Positions 1 to 7,704 of a stretch of 9,912 bases of DNA are shown here, piece by piece. How positions within the stretch are numbered: position 1 is the first letter of the stretch; each line of letters begins with the position of its first letter. The position numbers were made by a program, and so were the translations under genes. Source of the DNA: Chryseobacterium gleum (GTDB lineage: Bacteria > Bacteroidota > Bacteroidia > Flavobacteriales_D > Crocinitomicaceae); contig CAMCQW010000054.1 in the NCBI GenBank assembly GCA_945877045.1, positions 1 to 9,912 of the forward strand, given 5' to 3'. Below the pieces are notes generated by a model. The model searched no databases and was not told where the DNA came from. It saw nothing but the letters and a program-made list of their open reading frames with translations.

Positions 1-1
1 T

Positions 2-538
2 GATCCAATCGATATTGGCGATAAAATAAAATTGCACATGAATCGATGTATTCTTTGTTATCGTTGTGTTGAGGTGGCTAACCAACTTACAGAAAAACGA
101 GTGCATGGGGTTCTTCACCGTGGTGAACATGCGGAAATAAGTACCTTTATTGAACAAGCTGTTGATAATGAATTCTCTGGAAATATGATCGATGTCTGTC
201 CTGTTGGGGCATTGACGGATCGTACTTTTAGATTTAAAAGTCGCGTTTGGTTCTTAAAACCAATGGAGGCTGAATGCGATTGTAAGAAATGTGCTGGTAA
301 AGTGGTATTATGGATGTTCGGACAAGAAATTTACCGTGTAACTGGTCGCAAAGATCAATATGGTGAGATCGAAACAATCGATGATAAAACTGCTTGGATT
401 TGTAATGATTGCCGCTTCGACAAAAAAGACCTTTCAAAATGGAAAGTTACTGGTCCGCGTGTTATTGATAGACACTCTGTTATTTCGCAAGGACAATACG
501 AAACTAGCATTACGCCATCAATTAAAAAAATCAATTAA
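2..538 (+). CDS. nuoG: NADH-quinone oxidoreductase subunit G, 3' part (short Bacteroidota type)
   Basis: The reading frame is open to the left edge, so the N-terminus, with the expected [2Fe-2S] domain and His-ligated cluster, lies outside the window. The visible part begins just before a C-x2-C-x2-C motif (bases 47-67), and the fourth cysteine follows in a V-C-P-V-G-A-L context at about base 197. Together these are the ligands of the N4 [4Fe-4S] cluster of NuoG/Nqo3, which passes electrons through the peripheral arm of complex I. A remnant of the molybdopterin-oxidoreductase Fe-S domain follows, with cysteines at about bases 275, 281, 290, 401 and 410. The protein then ends about 40 residues later, whereas NuoG of E. 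coli continues for several hundred residues with a molybdopterin-like fold. From memory, short NuoG proteins of roughly 330 residues are usual in Flavobacteriia, so this is probably natural and not a truncation. The stop overlaps the nuoH start by one base (TAATG). Confidence 0.93.
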   Translation, partial: DPIDIGDKIKLHMNRCILCYRCVEVANQLTEKRVHGVLHRGEHAEISTFIEQAVDNEFSGNMIDVCPVGALTDRTFRFKSRVWFLKPMEAECDCKKCAGKVVLWMFGQEIYRVTGRKDQYGEIETIDDKTAWICNDCRFDKKDLSKWKVTGPRVIDRHSVISQGQYETSITPSIKKIN

Positions 539-1572
539 TGGATACAGGATTATTAATTGAGAAACTTATTTTAGCAACCTTACTTTTTGTTGTATCACTA
601 GGTATTGCGGCCTATTCCACCTACTTTGAAAGAAAGCTAGCCGCATGGATTCAAGACCGTGTTGGCCCGGATAGAGCTGGGCCATTTGGTATTTTACAAC
701 CGATTGCTGATGGGGTGAAAATGTTCATGAAAGAGGATTTTACGCCAACTAATGCGGACAGATGGTTATTCATTTTGGGTCCTGGAATTGCTATGTTTAC
801 GGCCTTAATGACAAGTGCTGTCGTTCCTTGGGGAACAGATGTTTCTATGTTCGGTAGAACCATCGCGTTACAAGTTGCCGATGTGAATATTGGCATACTA
901 TTCATCTTTGGAATAATCTCCATCGGTGTTTATGGAATAATGATTGGTGGTTGGGCCTCCAATAATAAATATTCGCGATTTGGTGCCATTCGAGCATCTT
1001 CTCAAATGATTTCTTATGAATTAGCCATGGGTATTTCGGCGATCACAATCATTATGATGTCTGGAAGTCTTGGCTTAAATGATATTGTGAAAGCACAACA
1101 TGGTATGAATTGGAACATTTTCTATCAACCTGTTTGCTTTATCATTTTCTTTGTTTGTGCATTAGCGGAAACAAATCGCGCTCCTTTTGATCTTCCAGAA
1201 TGCGAATCGGAATTAATTGGTGGATATCATACCGAATATAGTTCGATGAAATTAGGCTTGTTCTTATTCGCCGAATATGTTGGGATGTTTGTCTCTTCAG
1301 CCGTTATTGCTATTCTGTTTTTTGGCGGATATAATTTCCCTGGAATGGACAGTTTTAGTGGAAATACGCTTGCCATTTTAAGTGTGGTCGCTTTTTTCTC
1401 AAAAATATTTATCCTGATCTTTATCTTTATGTGGATCCGGTGGACCATTCCAAGATTTAGGTTTGATCAATTAATGCATTTAGGTTGGAAAGTGTTGATT
1501 CCTTTATCAATCATCAACATGCTGTTAACAGGAATTGTAATCGCTTTCAACGAAGGTTGGATTAAATTTTAA
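538..1572 (+). CDS. nuoH: NADH-quinone oxidoreductase subunit H
   Basis: This 344-residue, highly hydrophobic protein matches the usual NuoH length (about 325-350) and is expected to have eight membrane helices. NuoH anchors the membrane arm to the peripheral arm and helps form the quinone chamber. Diagnostic stretches are the N-terminal E-R-K-x-x-A-x-x-Q-D-R-x-G-P-x-R-x-G-P segment (residues 31-49), the K-E-D segment (residues 65-67) and the acidic loop A-E-T-N-R-A-P-F-D-L-P-E (residues 210-221). The last is followed by E-S-E-L and G-Y-H-T-E-Y (residues 223-234). Glu161 sits where the E. coli membrane glutamate of the E-channel region is expected. One small deviation is Cys222 where Ala is common after the L-P-E. 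The ATG shares its A with the last base of the nuoG stop, which implies translational coupling. Confidence 0.98.
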   Translation: MDTGLLIEKLILATLLFVVSLGIAAYSTYFERKLAAWIQDRVGPDRAGPFGILQPIADGVKMFMKEDFTPTNADRWLFILGPGIAMFTALMTSAVVPWGTDVSMFGRTIALQVADVNIGILFIFGIISIGVYGIMIGGWASNNKYSRFGAIRASSQMISYELAMGISAITIIMMSGSLGLNDIVKAQHGMNWNIFYQPVCFIIFFVCALAETNRAPFDLPECESELIGGYHTEYSSMKLGLFLFAEYVGMFVSSAVIAILFFGGYNFPGMDSFSGNTLAILSVVAFFSKIFILIFIFMWIRWTIPRFRFDQLMHLGWKVLIPLSIINMLLTGIVIAFNEGWIKF

Positions 1573-1577
1573 ATGGA

Positions 1578-2120
1578 ATGGAAAGCTTAACAAATAGAAA
1601 AAAAGTAGTTTCGGATAAGCCAATGACTTTCCTCGAAAAGTTATACCTCCCTGCCATTTTTAGTGGAATGTTTATTACCTTGAAACATATATTCAAGAAA
1701 AATCATACCATTAAATATCCGGAAGAGCAACGTGTATTTGCTCCTGTTTATAGGGGAATGCACGTCCTTAAACGCGATGAACAAGGCAGAGAAAATTGTA
1801 CAGCTTGCGGTTTATGCGCTGTTGCATGTCCGGCAGAAGCTATTACAATGGAATCTGGAGAACGAAAAAAAGGGGAAGAGCATCTTTATCGGGAAGAAAA
1901 ATACGCGACCATGTATGAAATCAATATGTTGAGATGTATTTTTTGTGGACTATGCGAAGAAGCTTGTCCAAAAGAAGCTGTTTTCTTAACGGATCGCATC
2001 GTTCCAACTGAATTTGAACGAAGTGAATTTATTTACGGTAAAGATGTATTGGTGGAAGCACTAAATGATAGAATTGATATTGAAAAACGACAACATACTG
2101 GTAAAAGAACTGAGAAATGA
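1578..2120 (+). CDS. nuoI: NADH-quinone oxidoreductase subunit I (two [4Fe-4S] ferredoxin-like)
   Basis: NuoI carries clusters N6a and N6b, which link NuoG to the terminal cluster N2 in NuoB near the quinone site. The 180-residue product has two C-x2-C-x2-C-x3-C-P motifs: Cys74/77/80/84 and Cys120/123/126/130. An amphipathic N-terminal helix region (about residues 17-40, with G-x-x-x-T-L-K-H) docks on NuoH. A basic and polar C-terminal tail ends in K-R-T-E-K. The start is at 1578. An ATG five bases earlier (1573) is in another frame and stops after five codons. The gene lies five bases after nuoH and overlaps nuoJ by four bases (ATGA). Confidence 0.98.
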   Translation: MESLTNRKKVVSDKPMTFLEKLYLPAIFSGMFITLKHIFKKNHTIKYPEEQRVFAPVYRGMHVLKRDEQGRENCTACGLCAVACPAEAITMESGERKKGEEHLYREEKYATMYEINMLRCIFCGLCEEACPKEAVFLTDRIVPTEFERSEFIYGKDVLVEALNDRIDIEKRQHTGKRTEK

Positions 2121-2629
2121 GTATTGAATTATTGACACTAATTATCGGAGGACTTACTATAGGTGCTGCACTTATGGTAGTGATAAGCAAGCACCCTATT
2201 CGGAGTGTCTTATTTCTAATCGTTACCTTTTTTCTTATTTCTTCGCTTTATATTTTAATGAATGCTCAATTTTTAGCGATTGTAAATATTATCGTTTATG
2301 CAGGAGCTATCATGGTCTTGTTCTTATTTGTACTCATGCTATTAAATCTTAATAAAGAAAGTGAACCCAAAACACCCAAATTAGTGCTCTTTTCTTCGAT
2401 AGTAGCTAGCGGAATACTTTTATTAGTCCTTATTGCTGCATTTAAAGATAGCATGCACTTAAGTAATGTGAATTTGCCACCAGAGAAGAACATTGGATTG
2501 GTTAAAAATTTAGGGGATCTGCTCTTTCATAAATACATTGTTCCTTTCGAGGTTTCTTCGATATTATTTATTGCTTCGATGGTAGGTGCTATTCTATTAG
2601 CGAAACGTGAAAAACCAATTATTGATTAG
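2117..2629 (+). CDS. nuoJ: NADH-quinone oxidoreductase subunit J
   Basis: This 170-residue membrane protein has about five predicted helices, matching NuoJ, which in complex I sits between NuoH/A and NuoK and supplies the flexible third helix with a pi-bulge. The diagnostic segment is I-V-Y-A-G-A-I-M-V-L-F-L-F-V-L-M (about residues 59-74). The N-terminal part (residues 1-50) contains two hydrophobic helices separated by a H-P-I-R-S turn, also usual for the family. The start codon overlaps the nuoI stop as ATGA, and the stop lies one base before the preferred nuoK start. Confidence 0.97.
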   Translation: MSIELLTLIIGGLTIGAALMVVISKHPIRSVLFLIVTFFLISSLYILMNAQFLAIVNIIVYAGAIMVLFLFVLMLLNLNKESEPKTPKLVLFSSIVASGILLLVLIAAFKDSMHLSNVNLPPEKNIGLVKNLGDLLFHKYIVPFEVSSILFIASMVGAILLAKREKPIID

Positions 2630-2630
2630 T

Positions 2631-2957
2631 ATGAATTCTGTAGACCCCACTTTTGCAACATCCATCGATTTCTATGTCATACTAGCAAGTATTTTATTTG
2701 TTATCGGTGCTTTTGGTGTGCTGATAAGACGTAATATGATTGTCTTGTTAATGTGCATCGAACTGATGTTGAACGCTGTAAATTTATTGCTCGTTGCATT
2801 TTCTACCTATTACGGAAAAGGGGACGCTCAAATTTTTGTCTTTTTTATTATTGTGGTCGCAGCGGCAGAAGCTACAATTGGATTATCTATTCTAATCATG
2901 GCATACAGAAACAATAAAGCTACGGATGCAGGATTATTTAAAAATTTAAACGGGTAA
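2631..2957 (+). CDS. nuoK: NADH-quinone oxidoreductase subunit K
   Basis: NuoK is a small three-helix subunit (MrpC homolog) that contributes two membrane glutamates to the proton path. The 108-residue product has Glu44 in C-I-E-L-M-L-N-A-V-N and Glu80 in A-A-A-E-A-T-I-G-L, equivalent to the two essential glutamates of E. coli NuoK (E36 and E72). I chose the ATG at 2631, one base after the nuoJ stop. It gives the normal family length and avoids an eight-residue extension from a GTG at 2607 inside nuoJ. The gene lies four bases before nuoL. Confidence 0.97.
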   Translation: MNSVDPTFATSIDFYVILASILFVIGAFGVLIRRNMIVLLMCIELMLNAVNLLLVAFSTYYGKGDAQIFVFFIIVVAAAEATIGLSILIMAYRNNKATDAGLFKNLNG

Positions 2958-2961
2958 CTAA

Positions 2962-4893
2962 ATGGCAGTAGATAAATTAATCCTGATTTTATTAGTATTG
3001 CCCTTGTTAGGAGCTTTGGTGAATGGAACCTTGGGTAAAAAACTTTCTAATACTCTTGTTGGTGGAATTGCAACGGGCGTTATGCTGGTCTCTTTTGTTT
3101 GTGCTGTACTTGTTTTCAATCAAACGAATGACACTAAAATTATTCATTTATTTAACCTTTTAAAGTTAAATGATTTTCATATTAATGCTAGTTTACAAGT
3201 GGATGCTTTGTCTATTTGGATGACGCTCATAGTTACAGGTGTAGGGACATTAATTCACATATTCTCGATAGGTTATATGTCCCACGACAAAGGATTTTAT
3301 AAGTTTTTTACCTATCTAAATCTATTTATCTTTTCTATGTTACTTCTCATTTTAGGAAGTAATTATTTTGTACTGTTTTTCGGTTGGGAAGGTGTTGGTA
3401 TTTGTTCATACCTGCTTATTGGATTTCATTACAGCGATGCAGAAAAAGGTATAGCAAATAGCATCGCAGCAAGGAAAGCTTTTATTATGAATCGAATAGG
3501 TGATGCTGGATTATTGATCGGTCTATTTTTAATTCTTGCGCAATTCAATACCTTAGAATTTACAGGAATAGCTGAAAAACTTTCACTCGACCCAACTTTG
3601 GCAAATGGTGCTATTATCGGTATTACACTCTGTCTGTTTATCGCCGCTACCGGAAAAAGTGCGCAAATTCCGCTTTTTACTTGGTTACCTGATGCCATGG
3701 CAGGACCAACTCCCGTTTCTGCGTTAATACATGCTGCAACGATGGTAACGGCTGGTATATATTTAGTGGTGAGATCAAATTTCTTGTTTGAATTAGCTCC
3801 ATTAACCAAAGATATTATCCTGGCAATTGGTTTCGCTACCTCAATGATTGCAGCGTTTATTGCAATGCGACAAAATGATATCAAAAAAGTGCTCGCCTAC
3901 TCGACCGTTTCTCAATTGGGATTGATGTTTGTTGCTTTAGGTATGGGAGCTTACACAGTGGCTATTTTCCATGTTACCACACATGCCTTCTTTAAAGCCT
4001 TACTTTTTCTAGGTTCTGGTAGTGTGATTCATGCCATGTCGGACGAACAAGACATTCGTTTAATGGGAGGCCTTGCAAAAAAACTCCCAATTACTCACCT
4101 AACTTTTTTAATTGGTACGCTCGCAATAGCAGGCTTTCCTTTACTTTCTGGGTTTTATTCCAAAGATGAAATCCTTGGTCATGCGCTTGCTCATAGTCCG
4201 ATACTCTATGGAACGCTAATGATTTCAGTCGCCTTAACGGCTGCTTATATGTTCCGACTCTATTTTCTTGTCTTTCATGGTAAATTTAGAGGCGGGGAGC
4301 AACTTGAATCACATGTTCATGAAAGCAAAGCAATTATGACATTTCCATTGGTGGTATTGGCCATACTTTCCATCTTTGGTGGCTTATTAAACTTGCCAGG
4401 TATATTTTTGAAAAATGGGACACACTGGTTACAAAACTTTTTAGTTGCCCATACGGCTGGATTGGATAAAATTCATACTGAACACGCTTCTAACACTACC
4501 ATATTAGCATTGATGGCAGTAGCAAGTACTATGACGATCGCTATCCTTCTTTGGGCGTATTATACCTATGTTAAGAAAAATAAATTAGCCTTGGCAGATA
4601 AGGATCTAGCGGGGTGGCAATTAGTTTCCAATGCTAAATTATACATTGATGAAGTATATAATTTCTTGTTTGTAAAACCTATTGAATACGTTTCTAAAAT
4701 GGCGTATAGTTTTATTGAAATAAAAGTATTGAATCGAGGTGTTTATAGCTTTGCTAACTTATTCGGAAAGGCAGGGTCCCTAATTCGCTATTGGCAAACG
4801 GGCTTACTTTCTAGCTATCTTTTTTGGATGCTTATCGGATTAATTGGATTGATTAGTTACTACATAATAAAAATACAGTTTTGGAACTTTTAA
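2962..4893 (+). CDS. nuoL: NADH-quinone oxidoreductase subunit L (distal antiporter-like)
   Basis: NuoL is the distal proton-pumping antiporter-like subunit of complex I. The 643-residue product carries the family's marks: Glu143 in G-W-E-G-V-G, Lys232 in T-G-K-S-A-Q, and W-L-P-D-A-M-A-G-P-T-P-V-S-A-L-I-H-A-A-T-M-V (residues 241-262, His257). It also has His337/His341 with Lys345 in H-A-F-F-K-A, and Lys401 in Y-S-K-D-E. These correspond to the E. coli glutamate-lysine proton path. The C-terminal region from about residue 560 fits the long lateral amphipathic helix and last membrane helix that lie along NuoM and NuoN. No frameshift or missing key residue is seen. The end overlaps nuoM by 13 bases. 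Confidence 0.98.
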   Translation: MAVDKLILILLVLPLLGALVNGTLGKKLSNTLVGGIATGVMLVSFVCAVLVFNQTNDTKIIHLFNLLKLNDFHINASLQVDALSIWMTLIVTGVGTLIHIFSIGYMSHDKGFYKFFTYLNLFIFSMLLLILGSNYFVLFFGWEGVGICSYLLIGFHYSDAEKGIANSIAARKAFIMNRIGDAGLLIGLFLILAQFNTLEFTGIAEKLSLDPTLANGAIIGITLCLFIAATGKSAQIPLFTWLPDAMAGPTPVSALIHAATMVTAGIYLVVRSNFLFELAPLTKDIILAIGFATSMIAAFIAMRQNDIKKVLAYSTVSQLGLMFVALGMGAYTVAIFHVTTHAFFKALLFLGSGSVIHAMSDEQDIRLMGGLAKKLPITHLTFLIGTLAIAGFPLLSGFYSKDEILGHALAHSPILYGTLMISVALTAAYMFRLYFLVFHGKFRGGEQLESHVHESKAIMTFPLVVLAILSIFGGLLNLPGIFLKNGTHWLQNFLVAHTAGLDKIHTEHASNTTILALMAVASTMTIAILLWAYYTYVKKNKLALADKDLAGWQLVSNAKLYIDEVYNFLFVKPIEYVSKMAYSFIEIKVLNRGVYSFANLFGKAGSLIRYWQTGLLSSYLFWMLIGLIGLISYYIIKIQFWNF

Positions 4894-6317
4894 TACTACC
4901 ATTGGTTATTGGATTGATCTCACTCATCCTTCCATCTAATTGGAGCAAAATTATTGGAGGAGTTGGTGCTATTGCTTCTTTAGTATTGGCATGTGTTCAT
5001 CTTAGTGGTTTCGATCCGCTAACGCAAACAATTCTAGCTAGCTCAAACAAAATGGCTTTTGGACTCACATTTAATTTTGGCTATGACGCTTTTGGATTAG
5101 TTATGGTGATGCTTACCAATGCCATTATTCCTATTATTTTACTCAGTAATTGGAACCGTGAATTAGCAAAAAATAAACTATTTACGGCACTCGTATTTTT
5201 CATGCAAGTAGGATTACTTGGTGTGTTTACGGCACAAGACGGCATACTATTTTACATCTTTTGGGAATTTACGCTTTTACCTATTTTTCTGCTATTGTAT
5301 TGGTTTGGTGCTAAGGAAAATAACAAGGTGCTTTTCAAATTCTTTCTTTATACCTTGATTGGGTCATTAGGAATGTTGCTTGCTTTGATTGCTCTTGGAA
5401 GTTCCGCAAATTCATTCGCCTATGCTGATTTAAAAAATGTACAACTCACGCAAGAAGTAGCTTGTTGGATCATGAGTGGTTTTTTATTGGCATTTGCAAT
5501 TAAAATACCCTTGTTTCCATTTCATACGTGGCAACCTGCCACCTACACCTCTTCGCCAATGGCAGGAACGATGTTACTTTCGGCTTTAATGCTAAAAATG
5601 GCCTTGTTTGGGATGATTAAATGGATGCTTCCACTTACCTCTGAAGGCATTGAAATAATGAAGTGGCCTGTTATTATTCTCGGTACAATTGGTATTGTTT
5701 ACGGAGCGATAATCGCGATAAAACAAAATGATATTAAAACACTTTTCGCTTTTGCGTCTATTAGTCATCTTGGATTAATTGCCGCTGGCATTATGCTTTT
5801 TAATACCGCAGCTTGGAGTGGAGCAGTTATTCAGATTATCAACCATAGCTTAATCTCTATCGGATTATTTTTAGCCGCTGATATTCTTGAAAAAAGAACA
5901 GGTACTCGACAACTAAGTGAACTTGGAGGTATTGCGAAACTTGCACCTCGTTTTGGATTTTGGTTTGCAGTGACTGTTTTTGCAGCGTTATCCATCCCGT
6001 TTTCAGCAGGATTTATTGGCGAATTCATCTTAATTAAGGAACTCTTTACCTTCCATTCAATCATTGGAATACTCGCAGCAACATCCTTGATATTAGGCGC
6101 TATTTACATGCTTCGCTCTTACCAATTAAGTATGTTTGGAGCTCCGAAAATTTCCGCTTTTGAAGATTTAACATGGAACGAAATGGCCGTGTTTATTATT
6201 CTTTCACTATTAATTTTAGGAATTGGATTGTTTTCTTCCCTAATCATCGAATACACAGAACCCACATTTAGAATATTAACGGAGACCTTGACGTCAAATC
6301 AACAAATCATAGAATAG
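4881..6317 (+). CDS. nuoM: NADH-quinone oxidoreductase subunit M (antiporter-like), TTG start
   Basis: NuoM is the middle antiporter-like proton channel. The 478-residue product has Glu129 in F-W-E-F, Lys208 in A-I-K-I-P-L-F-P-F-H-T-W, Lys239 in L-K-M, His322 and Glu381 in F-I-G-E-F. These correspond to the charged residues needed for pumping in E. coli NuoM. The start is a TTG at 4881 inside the end of nuoL. The frame upstream is closed by TAG at 4854 and offers no ATG or GTG, while a later start would clip the first membrane helix. The protein is slightly shorter than E. coli NuoM (about 509). The W-Q-P-x-T-Y motif has Ala220 where Asp is usual. A single spacer base separates the stop from nuoN. 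Confidence 0.96.
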   Translation: MELLILPLVIGLISLILPSNWSKIIGGVGAIASLVLACVHLSGFDPLTQTILASSNKMAFGLTFNFGYDAFGLVMVMLTNAIIPIILLSNWNRELAKNKLFTALVFFMQVGLLGVFTAQDGILFYIFWEFTLLPIFLLLYWFGAKENNKVLFKFFLYTLIGSLGMLLALIALGSSANSFAYADLKNVQLTQEVACWIMSGFLLAFAIKIPLFPFHTWQPATYTSSPMAGTMLLSALMLKMALFGMIKWMLPLTSEGIEIMKWPVIILGTIGIVYGAIIAIKQNDIKTLFAFASISHLGLIAAGIMLFNTAAWSGAVIQIINHSLISIGLFLAADILEKRTGTRQLSELGGIAKLAPRFGFWFAVTVFAALSIPFSAGFIGEFILIKELFTFHSIIGILAATSLILGAIYMLRSYQLSMFGAPKISAFEDLTWNEMAVFIILSLLILGIGLFSSLIIEYTEPTFRILTETLTSNQQIIE

Positions 6318-6318
6318 T

Positions 6319-7671
6319 ATGGATGCATTAATTGTGATATTTCTTACGGGATTAATTGGTTTGTTTGTTGGGATGCTTAAGAAGCCCTACCTCAATTTAT
6401 TGGTAACAATGTTAGGTTTGGTATTGGCATTTATCCTTCAATTAAATAATGGATTCTACACGTCGCCTTTGTCGAGCTATCAGGTACTAGAATTCAATAT
6501 TTCTCAGTTGTACTTTAGTCTATTAGCGATTGCCTTTTGTATGCTCATTGTATTGGGTGGATACCACTATTTTAAGCGGGATGCAATTCATACAGGTGAT
6601 TATTATGGCTTGTTGTTATTTTCCCTTTGTGGGGCAATTTGTTTGATTGGATTTACTGATTTATTCATGTTCTTTCTAGGTCTTGAAATCTTGTCCATTC
6701 CAATCTATGTGATGGTAGGTATCAAAAAACAAGATGTTTTATCGGCAGAGGCATCTATTAAATACTTTTTTACAGGAGCTTTCGCAACAGCAATTTTATT
6801 ATTTGGTATTGCCTTATTATACGGAGCAACAGGTTCCTTTAATCTGATTGAAATACGCGGGGTAATTCAAGCTGGAGAATACCAAGCTACCTTTTTATTC
6901 ATTGGAATCCTGTTCATATTGGGTGCATTTTTATTCAAAGTGGGCGCTGTTCCTTTCCATTTTTGGGGGCCAGATGTTTACCAAGGATCACCAGAAATTG
7001 TCACTGCTTTTATGGCAACGGTCGTAAAGCTTGCTGCTCTCATGGCTTTTTATAAATTGTTTAACGGAACTTTTCAAGAACTTGGTTATTTTTGGATAGG
7101 AGCACTCTATTTTGCAATAGGATTATCTCTATTCGTTGGTTATCTGGGTGCTTTGAAGCAAACAAAATTCAAACGTCTTCTCGCCTATTCAAGTATTAGT
7201 AATACAGGATATGCCTTATTTGCCTTGTTATCTCTTTCCAACTCTTCTCTGGGAAGTCTATGGATTTTCTTAGTTGGCTACGGATGTGCAACGATCGCGT
7301 TGCTCACCATAAGCATGGCGATACATAACGAAAACGATGAAATCAGCTCGTTTAAGGGGATTGGTTATAAAAACCCATTTATTGGATTTATAATGATTAT
7401 TTCCCTCTTGTCATTAGCAGGCATACCACCATTAACAGGCTTTTTTGGTAAGTTTGCGCTATTAATAAACGCGTATCAACAACATCTTTACCTAGTAATA
7501 TTAGCGCTTATCAGTTCTGCTGTAGGGGCCTTTCTATATTTACGTTTGATGGTACTTTCCTTATCAAAAGATACAGAAGCTGAATCAGTTTCAATAAGCA
7601 TTTGGCATTACATCGTTTTAGGAATCTGTGCTGCAGGTATTTTAGGTGCTTGGTTAATTGTTGCTGTTTAA
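6319..7671 (+). CDS. nuoN: NADH-quinone oxidoreductase subunit N (antiporter-like)
   Basis: NuoN is the proximal antiporter-like subunit, next to NuoK. The 450-residue polytopic membrane protein retains Glu123 (G-L-E-I-L-S-I-P), Lys207 (F-K-V-G-A-V-P-F-H-F-W), Lys237 (A-T-V-V-K) and Lys378 (G-F-F-G-K-F), matching the E. coli series E133, K217, K247 and K395. The P-D-V-Y-Q-G-S-P-E motif (residues 218-226) and L-L-A-Y-S-S-I-S (residues 287-294) are also diagnostic and separate it from NuoL and NuoM. It is the last gene of the operon. It converges with the minus-strand gene at 7705-8520, and no strong hairpin terminator is visible in the 33-base gap. Confidence 0.97.
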   Translation: MDALIVIFLTGLIGLFVGMLKKPYLNLLVTMLGLVLAFILQLNNGFYTSPLSSYQVLEFNISQLYFSLLAIAFCMLIVLGGYHYFKRDAIHTGDYYGLLLFSLCGAICLIGFTDLFMFFLGLEILSIPIYVMVGIKKQDVLSAEASIKYFFTGAFATAILLFGIALLYGATGSFNLIEIRGVIQAGEYQATFLFIGILFILGAFLFKVGAVPFHFWGPDVYQGSPEIVTAFMATVVKLAALMAFYKLFNGTFQELGYFWIGALYFAIGLSLFVGYLGALKQTKFKRLLAYSSISNTGYALFALLSLSNSSLGSLWIFLVGYGCATIALLTISMAIHNENDEISSFKGIGYKNPFIGFIMIISLLSLAGIPPLTGFFGKFALLINAYQQHLYLVILALISSAVGAFLYLRLMVLSLSKDTEAESVSISIWHYIVLGICAAGILGAWLIVAV

Positions 7672-7704
7672 GCATATTAAAAAATCGATTCATTTAGTCA
7701 TTTA

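Larger units (their letters stand above)
2..7671 (+). other. nuoG-N operon segment (complex I)
   Basis: Eight same-strand genes follow the conserved nuo order G-H-I-J-K-L-M-N. The junctions are: G/H overlap 1 base, H-I gap 5, I/J overlap 4 (ATGA), J-K gap 1, K-L gap 4, L/M overlap 13, M-N gap 1. This packing leaves no room for internal terminators, and I saw no convincing internal promoter, so one transcript is inferred. Clear Shine-Dalgarno sequences are mostly lacking before the starts, as is common in Bacteroidota, which fits termination-reinitiation at the junctions. The upstream genes (nuoA-F) and the operon promoter would lie left of the window. Confidence 0.92.

Noticed and set aside
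2..538. NuoG as a degraded pseudogene, because it lacks the molybdopterin domain
   Set aside because: The frame is intact, it is coupled to nuoH by a one-base overlap, and short NuoG proteins appear normal in this phylum.
651..923. 90-codon minus-strand frame inside nuoH
   Set aside because: It is antisense to the conserved NuoH N-terminal region and shows no domain or start signal.
2607..2630. GTG start giving NuoK an eight-residue extension
   Set aside because: The ATG at 2631 gives the usual length and junction geometry, and the extension lies inside nuoJ codons.
3429..3884. 151-codon open frame on the minus strand inside nuoL
   Set aside because: It lies wholly antisense to a well-conserved nuoL region, has no recognisable motif, and its composition reflects reverse-complemented membrane codons.
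7683..7690. AATCGATT palindrome between nuoN and the FISUMP gene as a terminator
   Set aside because: The perfect palindrome leaves no loop and the stem is AT-rich. It does not form a credible intrinsic terminator on either strand.
7511..7693. 60-codon minus-strand frame over the nuoN 3' end
   Set aside because: It overlaps conserved NuoN coding sequence and the convergent gap, with no supporting motif.
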